Shown piece by piece: positions 34,050 to 43,335 of a stretch of 64,000 bases of DNA. Both the position numbers and the translations under genes were made by a program. A model generated the notes under the pieces. The model had not been told where the DNA came from. It searched no databases and saw nothing but the letters and a program-made list of their open reading frames with translations. Positions within the stretch are counted from its first letter, which is position 1. Each line of letters starts with the position of its first letter. The stretch comes from Candidatus Rifleibacteriota bacterium (GTDB taxonomy: Bacteria > Muiribacteriota > Ozemobacteria > Ozemobacterales > Ozemobacteraceae): the NCBI GenBank assembly GCA_012517355.1, contig JAAYVD010000168.1:62001-126000 (forward strand), read 5' to 3'.

Positions 34050-34865
34050 ATGCCCAGCCACCCCACCCCGTCCGCCCCCGCCCCCCGGTTCCGGCCATTC
34101 GCCCGCGGGGCCCTGCCCGCCCTGGCGCTGGCGCTCATCTTCCTTCATGGAGGCCTTCTGATGGCCGATCCCGTTGCCAGCGTCCCCTTCGAATACCGTT
34201 TCACCGCCGGGCAGGAACTCGTCTACCAGGTCTCCGTCCGGGGCAAGGTGGAGGTGGCCCTCCCGGATGGATCCCGGGCCAACCCGATCCAGATCGACAT
34301 GCGGATCCTGCAACGGACCGCCGAGGTTGGCCCCCGCCTGGCCACCATGGTCATGACCATCGAGTCGGCCAGGGTGACCCAGGATGGCCAGGAAGGCCCC
34401 CTGCCCGAGGAAGGGCAGAAATCGATGCTGACCATCGACCGGCGCGGGTTCATCGAGTTCCTGTCCGGAGCGGGCGGGTGGCAGGGGTCGGAGTTCGCCC
34501 AGATGCAGTTTCCCGAAAAAGCCCTGGCCGTCGGCGACTCCTGGGTCCAGGAAGCCCTGACCCAGAGCCAGCCTCCGGTGCGGACGCGCACCCGGTACAC
34601 CTTCACCGGGTTCGCCCCCTTCGGCGCCCGCACCTGCGCCGCGTTCGACGCCGAGCTGCTGCTGGCCGACGGCGGCGGGGCGCCAGGTCAGCCGGGCCCG
34701 GTCAGCAAGGGCCGCACCCTGTTCGATCCCGCGCTCGGCCAGGTGGTGCTGACCGAGGTGGACTCCCGATTCGCCTTTCCGGTCCCCATCCCTGATCAGC
34801 CCGGGGTGACGGTCACCACCACCACCACGATCCGCACCGTCATGCGCCTGACCGAAACCCGCTGA
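34050..34865 (+). CDS. Exported protein of unknown function
   Basis: 271 residues. The N-terminus has a Pro-rich leader and then a hydrophobic signal (about 20-38) ending near LMADP. The mature part is predicted beta-rich: YRFTAGQELVYQVSV opens it and a Thr run (TVTTTTTIRTV) closes it. The pattern (a tension between an input quantity and squared-off beta strands, with PEKALAVGDSW) resembles uncharacterised secreted proteins of the DUF6263 type, but this is a weak impression. It lies 9 bases before the efflux operon, so it may be its first gene. Confidence 0.6.
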   Translation: MPSHPTPSAPAPRFRPFARGALPALALALIFLHGGLLMADPVASVPFEYRFTAGQELVYQVSVRGKVEVALPDGSRANPIQIDMRILQRTAEVGPRLATMVMTIESARVTQDGQEGPLPEEGQKSMLTIDRRGFIEFLSGAGGWQGSEFAQMQFPEKALAVGDSWVQEALTQSQPPVRTRTRYTFTGFAPFGARTCAAFDAELLLADGGGAPGQPGPVSKGRTLFDPALGQVVLTEVDSRFAFPVPIPDQPGVTVTTTTTIRTVMRLTETR

Positions 34866-34874
34866 CCGCGACCG

Positions 34875-36587
34875 ATGCTTCCCTCCCCGCCCGCCCCGCG
34901 CCCGGTCGCCAGGACCAACGGCACGGGAAGCCGGATGATCGCCCCGCCCCCGGTATCCGGACGGTGCGAGGCCGGAAGACCGTGCCACACCCCGTGCCCG
35001 GTCGAGGGACCACGCGAGGCGGCCAGGCAGACCGTTCTCCGGCCTTCCTTCGCCCCCTGGCGATTCCTGGCCGGAAGTCTGCTGGCCGTTGGTCTGCTGG
35101 CCATCGGTCTGCTGGCCGCCGGAGCGGCCGGACAGGACCTGCCGCCCGGAGAGGGTGACCCGCTGGCGGCCTTCGCCCACCAGGTCCTGGAGGCCAACCG
35201 GGAGGTCGCTGCCGCGCGCGAGGATCTCGAGGCGGCCCGCCACCAGTTCCGGAAGGTGCCCACCCGCTTCCAGCCGACCCTGACGGTGGGCGAGACCTCG
35301 GCCAAATCGGCCAACCGGAACTACAACGACCTGACCGGCCTGGACGAGGACTACACCACCCGCCAGCGCGGCACCACGGTCGGGATCCGGCAGGAGACCC
35401 CCATCGGCACCGGCCGGTTCGAGATGACGCGCACCCTCACCGAATACACCCAGGCCCAGACCAGCCATTTCCAGTCAGCCTACCTGACCCTCGAACGCGG
35501 GCTGCTGAAGCGCCCCGACCGGCGCATCACCCTCGACCGGCGGATCGGGCGCCAGGAGTACCAGGTCACCCGCACCCGCACCTCGGGCCAGGTGCAGCAG
35601 ACCCTGCTGGAGGCGTTCCGGGCCCTGTTCCAGCGTTTGATCGCCGCGGAGGAGTTCCGCTTCCGCGAGCGCAGCCTGGCCTTCTACGCCAGCCTGGTCG
35701 AGGAGGCCGAGGTCAAGCTGCAGAGCGGGCTGGGCAGCGAACTCGACCTGAAGCAGGCCCGCATGCGCCGGACCCAGGCCGAGACCGGCCTCGAGCAGAG
35801 CCGGCTCGACCTCGCCGAGGCCGACCGGAAGGTGGGGCTCGTCCTCGGCCGCCCCGACTGGGACCGCGCCCTCGCCAGCTTCACCCCCGCCGCTGTCGCC
35901 GCCCAGGTGCCTGCCGACCTCGATCCCCAGGCCGTCCTGCGGGAAGGCCTGCCCACCCGCCTCGACCTGCGGCAGGCCGACGCCCAGCTCGGCCTGGCCC
36001 GGGACACCGTCCGCCTGGCCCGGGAGCAGGCCCGCCCCGACCTCGACCTGTCGGTGCGGTGGGGCCGGCAGGGCCGCGCCACCCTCGCCGAGATGGCCCG
36101 CGACATGCGCGACCGCAACTGGGATGTCAGCCTGACCTGGAGCCAGCCGCTCGGCCCCGACCCCGATACCCTCGACCGCCGCAGCGAGGAACGCCGGCTC
36201 GCCGCCACCGCCCTGCGGCGCACCCAGGCCGAAGAGGCCGGCCGCCAGGCGATCCTGGAGGCGGTGGCCCGCATCGGGTTCCACCGCCAGCGGGTCCGCG
36301 ACCTGACCGCGGCGGCCGGCCTGTCGGCCGAGGTCCTGGAGGGCCAGCGGCTGAACTTCCAGCTCGGCAAGACCTCGCTGCTCGACCTTTCCCGCTACCA
36401 GTCCGACCACGAGGAGGCCTGCCTGGCCGTGGTCAGGGCCGAGGCCGAGCTGATCCTGGGCTGGCTGGCGCTGTTGTCCGAAACCGGCCTGCTGGCCGAC
36501 CGGTTCGCCGACGACGGGGCCGCCTGGCCTCCCGCCTGGCTGCCAGCCGCCACCCGGTCAACCACCCATGACCCCGCGAACCCCTGA
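34875..36587 (+). CDS. TolC-like outer membrane efflux protein
   Basis: 570 residues. A Pro/Arg-rich extension of about 60 residues precedes the signal peptide (about 63-86), whose core GLLAVGLLAIGLLAAG is encoded by a 15-base repeat present three times (35086-35125). The mature protein shows the paired long helices of the outer membrane efflux family: two similar halves with LEQSRLDLAEADRKVGLVLG and, near the end, LNFQLGKTSLLDLSRYQ. Family knowledge: it trimerises into a channel crossing the outer membrane and periplasm. It opens a gene run ending in a MacB-type ATPase and permease, and overlaps the next gene by 20 bases. The extension contains a stretch vaguely like the dispersed element; that is not certain. 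Confidence 0.85.
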   Translation: MLPSPPAPRPVARTNGTGSRMIAPPPVSGRCEAGRPCHTPCPVEGPREAARQTVLRPSFAPWRFLAGSLLAVGLLAIGLLAAGAAGQDLPPGEGDPLAAFAHQVLEANREVAAAREDLEAARHQFRKVPTRFQPTLTVGETSAKSANRNYNDLTGLDEDYTTRQRGTTVGIRQETPIGTGRFEMTRTLTEYTQAQTSHFQSAYLTLERGLLKRPDRRITLDRRIGRQEYQVTRTRTSGQVQQTLLEAFRALFQRLIAAEEFRFRERSLAFYASLVEEAEVKLQSGLGSELDLKQARMRRTQAETGLEQSRLDLAEADRKVGLVLGRPDWDRALASFTPAAVAAQVPADLDPQAVLREGLPTRLDLRQADAQLGLARDTVRLAREQARPDLDLSVRWGRQGRATLAEMARDMRDRNWDVSLTWSQPLGPDPDTLDRRSEERRLAATALRRTQAEEAGRQAILEAVARIGFHRQRVRDLTAAAGLSAEVLEGQRLNFQLGKTSLLDLSRYQSDHEEACLAVVRAEAELILGWLALLSETGLLADRFADDGAAWPPAWLPAATRSTTHDPANP

Positions 36588-38106
36588 TGGACGGGGCGGG
36601 CATCCCGGGCCGCGTCCCGCGCCGGGCAGCCCCCACCGCCCACCGCCTGGATCGGCGACCGGCCGCGTGAACCGCAGAGGCTGGCGGGGCCTGGCCGGGC
36701 TCGCCCTGGCGGGTCTGGCCGCGCTGGCGGGAAGCCTCGGCGGCTGCACCGGGCGGCAGGGGGCCGGCCAGGCGACGACCGGCCAGGCGACGGCCGAGCT
36801 TCCCTACCCCTACCGGGAATCGACGCAGCGGAGCGTGGTCTCCTTCAGCGGCCAGCTGGCGGCGGCCAGTTCCACCAACCTGTCGTTGCGACAGGGGGCG
36901 TGGGGGTTGATCTCCTGGATGAAGGAAGAGGGCCAGCCCATCGCCTCGGGGGAACTGGCCGCCGTCATCGACATGTCGCAGAGCGAGGACCAGCTCATCT
37001 TCAGCGTCAGCTCCCTGCGGGCGGCCCGGCATTCCCTGCGCGAACACGCCCTGGACACCCCGCGGACGCTGGCCGAGAGCCAGTCAGAGGTCGAAAGCAA
37101 GGCCCGCCTGCTGGCCCAGCGCCGCCAGGAACTGGCGTGGCTGCGGGCCGGCCCCACCCCCGACCAGGTCTGGAAGGCGGTCACGGCGGTGGACACCGCG
37201 GCCCAGGCCGGGTCCTTCTCGCGCCAGGTGCTGGAAGGGCAGCGGCGGGTCACGGAACGCGGGTTCGACAGCCCCTTCACCCTTCGCAGCCGCGAGCTCG
37301 ACGCCCGCGCCCGCGAGGTCGAGTGGTCCTACAACCGCCAGCTGCTGGACCGGCTGCTGGCCGGCCCCAAGCCCGAGGAACTGGCCAAGGGCGCTTTCCA
37401 GGTGGAAGTGGCGGCGGGCGAGGCCGCCCTGGCCCGCAACCAGCTGGAGTCGGCCTCGGCCTCCCGGCAGGTGGACGCCAAGGGTCTCGAGTTCGAGATC
37501 GAGGTGCGCGGGGCGGAACTTCGCGAGACCAACGACCGGCTCGACCAGCGCCGCCTGCTCGCCCCGACCGCCGGCCTGGTGATCCACCCGATGATGTGGG
37601 GCGAGAAGTTCGCGCGCGGCCGGGAGGTCTGGGAGGACGTCCCGTTCATGAAGATCGTGGCCACCTCGGGGTTCGAGGTCGACTGTTCGGTCGACGAGCC
37701 CGTTTCGGCGCTGCTCAAGACCGGCGCCACCGCCACAGTGCGGCTGGACGCCTTTCCCGACCGGGCCCTGCCCGGGCGGCTGACCTTCATCGGGAAGTCG
37801 CCCCGGCAGCAGATCTTCCGGCGGCGCAGCCAGTTCAAGAAATTCCCGGTCACCGTGGCCGTCGATGTCGGGTCGCTGCCCGTACGGCTCGGACTGAAGG
37901 CGCGGATCACCGTGGTGGCGACCGAGGCGACAGGCGTGTTCCTGCCCCGCGACGTGGTGGGGGGAACCGAAGCCTCGCCGACCGTGCGGATTCCTGGCCT
38001 CCTCGGGGGCGCCTCCCCCCGGCCGGTGCAGGTGGTGCCCTTCGACAGCGACCTGGTGCGGTGGCTCGATCCCCCCGCCAGCGAAGGGACGGTGCTGTAT
38101 CCATGA
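36568..38106 (+). CDS. HlyD-family periplasmic adaptor lipoprotein
   Basis: 512 residues from an ATG overlapping the TolC-like gene. A GTG at 36667 just before the signal peptide (RRGWRGLAGLALAGLAALAG) is a reasonable alternative start. The lipobox GSLGGC predicts an inner-membrane lipoprotein. A lipoyl/barrel part (VSFSGQLAAASSTNLSLRQG) is interrupted by a long alpha-helical hairpin (about 130-330), then QRRLLAPTAGLVIHP and a beta-barrel domain close the fold. This is the normal layout of a membrane fusion protein linking permease and outer-membrane channel. Its stop overlaps the start of the next gene (ATGA). Confidence 0.85.
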   Translation: MTPRTPDGRGGHPGPRPAPGSPHRPPPGSATGRVNRRGWRGLAGLALAGLAALAGSLGGCTGRQGAGQATTGQATAELPYPYRESTQRSVVSFSGQLAAASSTNLSLRQGAWGLISWMKEEGQPIASGELAAVIDMSQSEDQLIFSVSSLRAARHSLREHALDTPRTLAESQSEVESKARLLAQRRQELAWLRAGPTPDQVWKAVTAVDTAAQAGSFSRQVLEGQRRVTERGFDSPFTLRSRELDARAREVEWSYNRQLLDRLLAGPKPEELAKGAFQVEVAAGEAALARNQLESASASRQVDAKGLEFEIEVRGAELRETNDRLDQRRLLAPTAGLVIHPMMWGEKFARGREVWEDVPFMKIVATSGFEVDCSVDEPVSALLKTGATATVRLDAFPDRALPGRLTFIGKSPRQQIFRRRSQFKKFPVTVAVDVGSLPVRLGLKARITVVATEATGVFLPRDVVGGTEASPTVRIPGLLGGASPRPVQVVPFDSDLVRWLDPPASEGTVLYP

Positions 38107-41021
38107 ATTCCCGACGCCCCCGCGCCGCCGCCGTCGCCCACGAATCCGGCCGGTCACCGGAAACGCCCTCCCCGCAGGGGACCCCGGAAACGGAGCCCTG
38201 GCCAATCCCGGCCACAACGCCTCAGAACCGATTTCCAGGCCCGAAGGCCATTGACGCCCCCTTGGCGGGGGGCGAGACGGACGTTTCGCGGTCCCCTCCG
38301 TGGCGAACAACGGGCCCTTCCGACGGCGGACCCGGGTCCCGCTCACAGATCCAGGTCCGACCCGGAAGGCGACCAACGGAGACCCCGGAAGGAAGGCAGC
38401 CGGGGGAAGCCCGCCGAGGTTTGGCCCTTCCCCTCCTTCTGCTCTTCCTGCTGGCCGGGCTCCTGGCCTCCTGCGGGTGCGGCCCCGCCGGGCCGGAAGA
38501 GGCCGCGGCTCCCGGGCGGCCGGGCGGGGCGGCCGGCGACGGCCGGTGGCCGATCCTGCAGCGGGGCGTGGTGGTGGCCCTGCGCAAGGTCTCGGTCGAT
38601 GCCACCCGCTCCACCCAGGTCCGCAGCCTGCTGCCGGATGGGGCGCTGGTGCAGGCCGGCCAGGTGGTCTGCCAGCTCGTGATGGCCGACCGCGAGGACG
38701 AACTCGCCAAGAAGCGGGCGGATCGGGAGAGCAAAGAGATCCAGTGGCGGCGGGTCCGTGACGGCCAGGGGTTCGAACGCGAGGTGGCCGCGGTGAAACG
38801 CGAACTGGCCGAGGTCGAGCTGGCCAGGACGGCCGAGGAGCTGGGGAAGGCCACCGACCAGCGGGAGTGGCAGCAGATCCTCGAGGAGGAAACCGCGCAA
38901 CGGGTGCGCCGGCAGGAGATCGGCCTGGTGCGCCGCAAGCTGGACGCCCTGCGCGACCTCGAGCGACGCGGGTTCGGCTCGCCGCAGGAACGGCTGGCCG
39001 CCGAGGAGCTGCTCGGGCGGCTGACGCTGGAGGCTTCGCAGGCCGCGCGGCTGGTTCCCTGGCTGGAGAAGACCCCCGACCGGCAGGCAGTCCTGACCGC
39101 GACCCTGGCCTGGGAAGGGGCCTCCCTGGCCCTCGACCTGGCTCGCCTGGTCGAGCGCGGCCAGGCGGGCATCCAGGAGGTGAAACTGGTCGCCGCCCGG
39201 GCGGAGCTGGACGACGCGGCCAGCGCGGTGGCCCGCCTGGAGGCCGAGATCGCCTCCGGCACGCTGGTGGCCAGCATCGCGGGCATGGTGGTGCGCGAGA
39301 ACACCTGGGTGGGGTCGGGCTGGGAAAAGGTCTCGGAAGGCGACCGGGTGTTCACCGGCCGGCCGATCCTGAACATCCTCGACCTCGGCACCCTCGGCGT
39401 GGAGTTCCCGCTCGAGCAGCGGTTTGCGGGCCTGGTGGCCGGCGGCTGCCCGGTCACCTTCCGCCCCGATGCCTTTCCCGGGCGGCTGTGGACCGGGGTG
39501 GTCGCGACCGTGCCCGCCGTGGTCCTGGAGACCCAGTTCCGCGACCCCGAAGGGGAACGGGCCCTGACGGTGCAGGTCGCCTTCCGGGAGGCGACCCCGA
39601 CCCTGCCCCTCGGGTTCACCGGCACCGTCGAGATCTTCCCGCCCGGCACCGACCTGGCCGCGGCGACCGCCGCCCGCCCGGGCTCCCGCCGGACCTCCCT
39701 GGCCGCCGGCCCGCGGCGCCGCGACCTGACCCTGCCCGGCGAGGTCAAGGCCCGCCAGCGCGGGCTCGTCGCCGCCCCCTTCGCCGCCCGGCTGTCCTAC
39801 CTGCAGGAGGACGGGGTCAGCGTGAAGAAGGGCGAGGTGGTGGCCCGGCTCGACACGGCCGAGATCGAGAAGGGCCTGGGGGAACAGCGGATCCAGGTGC
39901 AGAACAAGACCGAGCAGCTTGAGCTGCAGCGCCAGAAGAACCGGGTCGACCTGTCGCGCTGGGAGGGGCTGGTGGCCACGCGGCGCAGCGCCCTGCGGGT
40001 GGCCGAGCTCGAACACGAGATGCTGCTGACCCGCCGCGACGAGGCGGAGATTTTGAACCTGCAGAAGAACCGCGACCTGATCGCCGCCCGCCGCACCCTC
40101 AACGAGGAGGAGACGAAGCACGTCGGCGAGCTGCGAGCCCGCGGCCTGAAGTCCGAACTGGAGCTCGACGAGAGCCGCCTGGCCGGGGCCCGCCTGGAGC
40201 GCGAGCGCGAGATCAACGCCCACAAGCTCGACCTCGAGGTGTCGGGCCCGACCCGCCGCCAGGTCCGGCTGTCGGAACTGGCCCGGCACCAGGCCGCCCT
40301 GGAGCTCCGGCAGGCGGAGCGGGAGGCGGCCCAGGCCTCCTTCACCGCCCGCCTGGACGAGGAGACGCTGGTCGCCGAGATCCGCAAGCTGACCCTGGAG
40401 GTCGCCGAGAAGGAGCAGCGGCTCCGGGAGTCGGCCATTCCCGCCCCCCAGGACGGGGTGGTGATCCTGCCCGAAGTCTGGAAGGAAGGCGAGATGGGAA
40501 AGATGAAGCTGGGCGACCAGGTCAGCCGCCAGATCCCGTTCATGCACATCGCCGACCTCGACCAGCTCGAGATCAACGTGGAGGTGCCCGAGACGGAGGT
40601 CGGCTTCCTGGCCCCCGGCCGGCCCGTCCGCATCACCGCCAAGTCGGCGCCGGGGCGGGTCTTCCCCGGCTGGATCGCCGACGTCGGCACGGTCGCCGAG
40701 AACGACCTGCTGGAGCGGCAGAACGCCCTGGTCGACGTTTTCCTCGCCCTGACCAACCCGGCCTCCGGGGTCACCAAGGTCGACGAGGCCTTCCGGCCCG
40801 GCGCCTCCTGCGAGATCGCCATGCCCCTGTACGATCTGCCCGCCGCGGTGGCCGTCCCCTTCGCCGCCGTCTGGCCGACGCCCGACGGCCCCGCCGTGTT
40901 CGACGGCGACGGCCGGCCGGCCGCCCTGCCCCTCGCCTTCGCCGACGGCCTGGCCGGCTACGTCCTGGCCGACCCGGCCTGGGCGGGCCGCGAGATCCTG
41001 CTGCCGGAGGCCGTCCGATGA
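38103..41021 (+). CDS. Double HlyD-type adaptor (two adaptor modules in one chain)
   Basis: 972 residues. The start is set by overlap with the previous stop. The first 95 residues are polar and include an antisense copy of the dispersed element at about 51-79. A lipoprotein signal then follows (ALPLLLLFLLAGLLASC, Cys at about 121). Module 1 (about 145-515) has a biotinyl-lipoyl half (LPDGALVQAGQVVCQL), a helical hairpin and a closing barrel. Module 2 (about 530-960) repeats this: GLVAAPFAARLSYLQEDGVS, a long coiled coil, AIPAPQDGVVILPEVW and a barrel. A fusion of two adaptors is unusual; separate adaptors normally assemble as six subunits. With the preceding gene the operon carries three adaptor modules. 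Confidence 0.85.
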   Translation: MNSRRPRAAAVAHESGRSPETPSPQGTPETEPWPIPATTPQNRFPGPKAIDAPLAGGETDVSRSPPWRTTGPSDGGPGSRSQIQVRPGRRPTETPEGRQPGEARRGLALPLLLLFLLAGLLASCGCGPAGPEEAAAPGRPGGAAGDGRWPILQRGVVVALRKVSVDATRSTQVRSLLPDGALVQAGQVVCQLVMADREDELAKKRADRESKEIQWRRVRDGQGFEREVAAVKRELAEVELARTAEELGKATDQREWQQILEEETAQRVRRQEIGLVRRKLDALRDLERRGFGSPQERLAAEELLGRLTLEASQAARLVPWLEKTPDRQAVLTATLAWEGASLALDLARLVERGQAGIQEVKLVAARAELDDAASAVARLEAEIASGTLVASIAGMVVRENTWVGSGWEKVSEGDRVFTGRPILNILDLGTLGVEFPLEQRFAGLVAGGCPVTFRPDAFPGRLWTGVVATVPAVVLETQFRDPEGERALTVQVAFREATPTLPLGFTGTVEIFPPGTDLAAATAARPGSRRTSLAAGPRRRDLTLPGEVKARQRGLVAAPFAARLSYLQEDGVSVKKGEVVARLDTAEIEKGLGEQRIQVQNKTEQLELQRQKNRVDLSRWEGLVATRRSALRVAELEHEMLLTRRDEAEILNLQKNRDLIAARRTLNEEETKHVGELRARGLKSELELDESRLAGARLEREREINAHKLDLEVSGPTRRQVRLSELARHQAALELRQAEREAAQASFTARLDEETLVAEIRKLTLEVAEKEQRLRESAIPAPQDGVVILPEVWKEGEMGKMKLGDQVSRQIPFMHIADLDQLEINVEVPETEVGFLAPGRPVRITAKSAPGRVFPGWIADVGTVAENDLLERQNALVDVFLALTNPASGVTKVDEAFRPGASCEIAMPLYDLPAAVAVPFAAVWPTPDGPAVFDGDGRPAALPLAFADGLAGYVLADPAWAGREILLPEAVR
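38253..38339 (-). repeat. Dispersed palindromic element, copy G (inside adaptor gene, antisense)
   Basis: Read on the minus strand: GTCCGCCGTCGGAAGGG, CCCGTTGTTCGCCACGGA, CCGCGAAACGTCCGTCTCG and GCCAAGGGGGCG. It lies in the N-terminal extension, upstream of the lipoprotein signal, and is translated from its opposite strand. Confidence 0.7.
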
Positions 41022-42034
41022 TGATCGAGACCCGCGGCCTGCACCGGCATTTCCGCCTGCCGGGGGGCGAGGTGCCGGCGGTCGACGGAATCGACCTGGA
41101 GATCCGGCACGGGGAGTTCGTGGCCATCATGGGCCCCTCGGGGTCGGGGAAATCGACGCTGCTGTACGTGCTGGGGGCGATGGACTCCCCCACCGCCGGC
41201 TGGATCAGCGTGGCCGGCCAGCGGCTCGACCGCATGACCGACCACCAGCGGTCCCGGTTCCGCAACACCACCCTGGGGTTCGTCTTCCAGTCGTTCCACC
41301 TGCTGCCGCGGCTGAACCTGGTGCGCAACGTCGAGCTGCCGCTGCTCTACGCGGGCAGCCCGGGGGCGGTGCGGCGGGCGCGGGCCGGCCGCCTGCTGGG
41401 GGCGGTGGGGCTGCCGGAGCACGCCGAGCGGTTCCCCACCGAGCTGTCGGGCGGCCAGGCGCAGCGGGTGGCGATCGCCCGGGCCCTGGTCAACCGGCCG
41501 CAGGTGCTGTTGGCCGACGAGCCGACCGGCAACCTCGACTCGCGCACCGGCCTCGAGGTGATGGCCATCTTCCAGGCCCTCAACCGGGGCGGGATGACCG
41601 TGTTGATGGTCACCCACGACGAGCACATGGCCCGGCACGCCGGCCGCATCCTGCGGCTGCGCGACGGCCGGCTGGTCGGCGACGAGACGGTGGACCGGCC
41701 GGTGCAGGCGGCGCTGCCGGCGGGGTTCGACCTGGCCGGCCTCGACCTGGAGGCGGGGGGAACGGCGGCCGGGGCCGGGAGCCCCGGCGGCCCCGACGGG
41801 CGGGCGGACGGGCGGGGGGACGGCTGGGCGGCCCCCGACGGGCCCGCGCCTGTCCCGGGGAAGGGCGGCCTCCCGGGAGAAGGCACGCCCGCCGAAGACA
41901 GGGGATCGGGCGACAGGCCGGGCGACGGCACGCGGGCGGGCGACGGCACGCGGGCGGGCGACAGGCCGCCGGGCGAGCACGTCGGGACAGGCCCACGACA
42001 AGGCGGCGGGCGGACGGAAGGCGGGCGGTCATGA
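41018..42034 (+). CDS. ABC transporter ATPase, MacB/LolD type, with Gly-rich tail
   Basis: 338 residues. Walker A GPSGSGKST at about 38-46, the Q-loop in FVFQSFHLL, the signature LSGGQAQR, Walker B VLLADEPTGNLD and the switch His in MVTHD are all intact, as in the MacB/LolD/FtsE group. The core ends near residue 230. About 105 residues of Gly/Asp/Arg/Pro-rich low-complexity tail follow, with an 18-base direct repeat at 41920-41955. Such a tail is not part of the family and is probably disordered. Start and stop overlap both neighbours by 4 bases, indicating tight co-translation. Confidence 0.93.
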   Translation: MMIETRGLHRHFRLPGGEVPAVDGIDLEIRHGEFVAIMGPSGSGKSTLLYVLGAMDSPTAGWISVAGQRLDRMTDHQRSRFRNTTLGFVFQSFHLLPRLNLVRNVELPLLYAGSPGAVRRARAGRLLGAVGLPEHAERFPTELSGGQAQRVAIARALVNRPQVLLADEPTGNLDSRTGLEVMAIFQALNRGGMTVLMVTHDEHMARHAGRILRLRDGRLVGDETVDRPVQAALPAGFDLAGLDLEAGGTAAGAGSPGGPDGRADGRGDGWAAPDGPAPVPGKGGLPGEGTPAEDRGSGDRPGDGTRAGDGTRAGDRPPGEHVGTGPRQGGGRTEGGRS

Positions 42035-43314
42035 ACCTGTGGGAACAGCTGTCCACCGGGGCGCACGGGCTGGCCGACCATCCGTTCCGCACCTTTTTGA
42101 CCATGCTGGGCATCGTGTTCGGCGTGGCGGCGGTCATCGCCATGGTCTCGATCGGGGCGGGGGCCGAGCGGGAGGCGCTGGAGGAGCTGAAGCGGTTCGG
42201 GGCCAACAGCATCCGGGTCACCGCCCGACCGGTGGAGGGCGAGCGCCTGAAAGAAGTGGTCAAGAAGCTGGCCCGCGGCCTGTCGGTGGCGGACGCCGCC
42301 TTCCTGCGCGCGAACTGCCCCTTCCTCGAGGCGGTGGTGGCCGAGAAGGTGACCGCCGAGAAGGTCTACGCGTTCGGCCGCAAGCCGCTGGCGACGGTGG
42401 TCGGGGTGGACGGGGGGTTTCTCTCCGTCTCGCGGTTGGAGGTGGCCGCCGGCCGGTTCCTGACGGCCAGCGAGAGCGCCGAGGCCGCGCAGGTGGCGGT
42501 GCTGGGGGCCGGCGTGGCGAGCGAGGTGTTCGGGGCGGGAGTGGGGGCGGCGGGGAACGGCGCCGGGGGCGCCGAAGACGCCTGCGGACAGGTGATCCAG
42601 GTCGGCCGCCACCGCTACCGCGTGGTCGGGGTGATGCGGGAGCAGACGAAGGGCCGGGGCAAGCTGGCGATCAAGAGCCGCGACCACGACCGCGACGTCT
42701 ACGTGCCCCTGCCCGCCGCCCAGCGGCTGATCTTCCCCTGGCCGCTCGAGGACAAGGACGAATACCACGAGGTCAGCGGACTGTGGATCGCGGTGCGCGA
42801 AGGCTACGACCTGCCGGCGGTGCGCGACACGGTGATGCGCCTCCTCAAGCGCCGCCACCGCGAGGTCGACGACCTGGAGGCGCTGGTGCCGCTGGAGATC
42901 CTGCAGCAGAGCCAGAAGACGCAGCAGCTGTTCAACCTGGTGATGGCCCTGATCGCCGGCATCTCGCTGCTGGTCGGCGGCATCGGGATCATGAACATCA
43001 TGCTCGCCTCGGTCAACGAACGGACCCGCGAGATCGGCGTGCGGCGGGCGATGGGGGCGGCGCGGCGCGACATCGTGGTGCAGTTCCTGGCCGAGTCGTC
43101 GCTGATCAGCCTGATCGGCGGGGCGCTGGGCATCCTGGTGGGCATCGGCCTGTCGCTCGGCATCGCCGCCTACACCGGCTGGACGACGGTCATCCCGGCC
43201 AGCGCGGTATTGGTCGCCTTCACCGTCTCCCTGACGGTGGGCATCGTCTTCGGCCTGTTCCCGGCCATCCAGGCCGCCAAGCTCGATCCCGTCATCGCCC
43301 TGCGCTACGAGTAG
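42031..43314 (+). CDS. MacB/FtsX-type ABC transporter permease
   Basis: 427 residues. A first membrane helix at about 20-45 (TFLTMLGIVFGVAAVIAMVS, the usual MacB opening) is followed by a periplasmic domain with a Gly/Ala-rich loop (about 165-190) and three helices at about 305-330, 355-385 and 395-420. The conserved cytoplasmic loop NERTREIGVRRAMGAARRDI and the ending PAIQAAKLDPVIALRYE are diagnostic. With the ATPase, the adaptors and the TolC-like channel it forms a type VII ABC efflux machine that drives substrates (macrolides, lipopeptides, toxins or lipoproteins in known cases) from the periplasm outward. The substrate is unknown here. Confidence 0.93.
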   Translation: MNLWEQLSTGAHGLADHPFRTFLTMLGIVFGVAAVIAMVSIGAGAEREALEELKRFGANSIRVTARPVEGERLKEVVKKLARGLSVADAAFLRANCPFLEAVVAEKVTAEKVYAFGRKPLATVVGVDGGFLSVSRLEVAAGRFLTASESAEAAQVAVLGAGVASEVFGAGVGAAGNGAGGAEDACGQVIQVGRHRYRVVGVMREQTKGRGKLAIKSRDHDRDVYVPLPAAQRLIFPWPLEDKDEYHEVSGLWIAVREGYDLPAVRDTVMRLLKRRHREVDDLEALVPLEILQQSQKTQQLFNLVMALIAGISLLVGGIGIMNIMLASVNERTREIGVRRAMGAARRDIVVQFLAESSLISLIGGALGILVGIGLSLGIAAYTGWTTVIPASAVLVAFTVSLTVGIVFGLFPAIQAAKLDPVIALRYE

Positions 43315-43335
43315 CGGAACGAAGGAGGGAACCCC

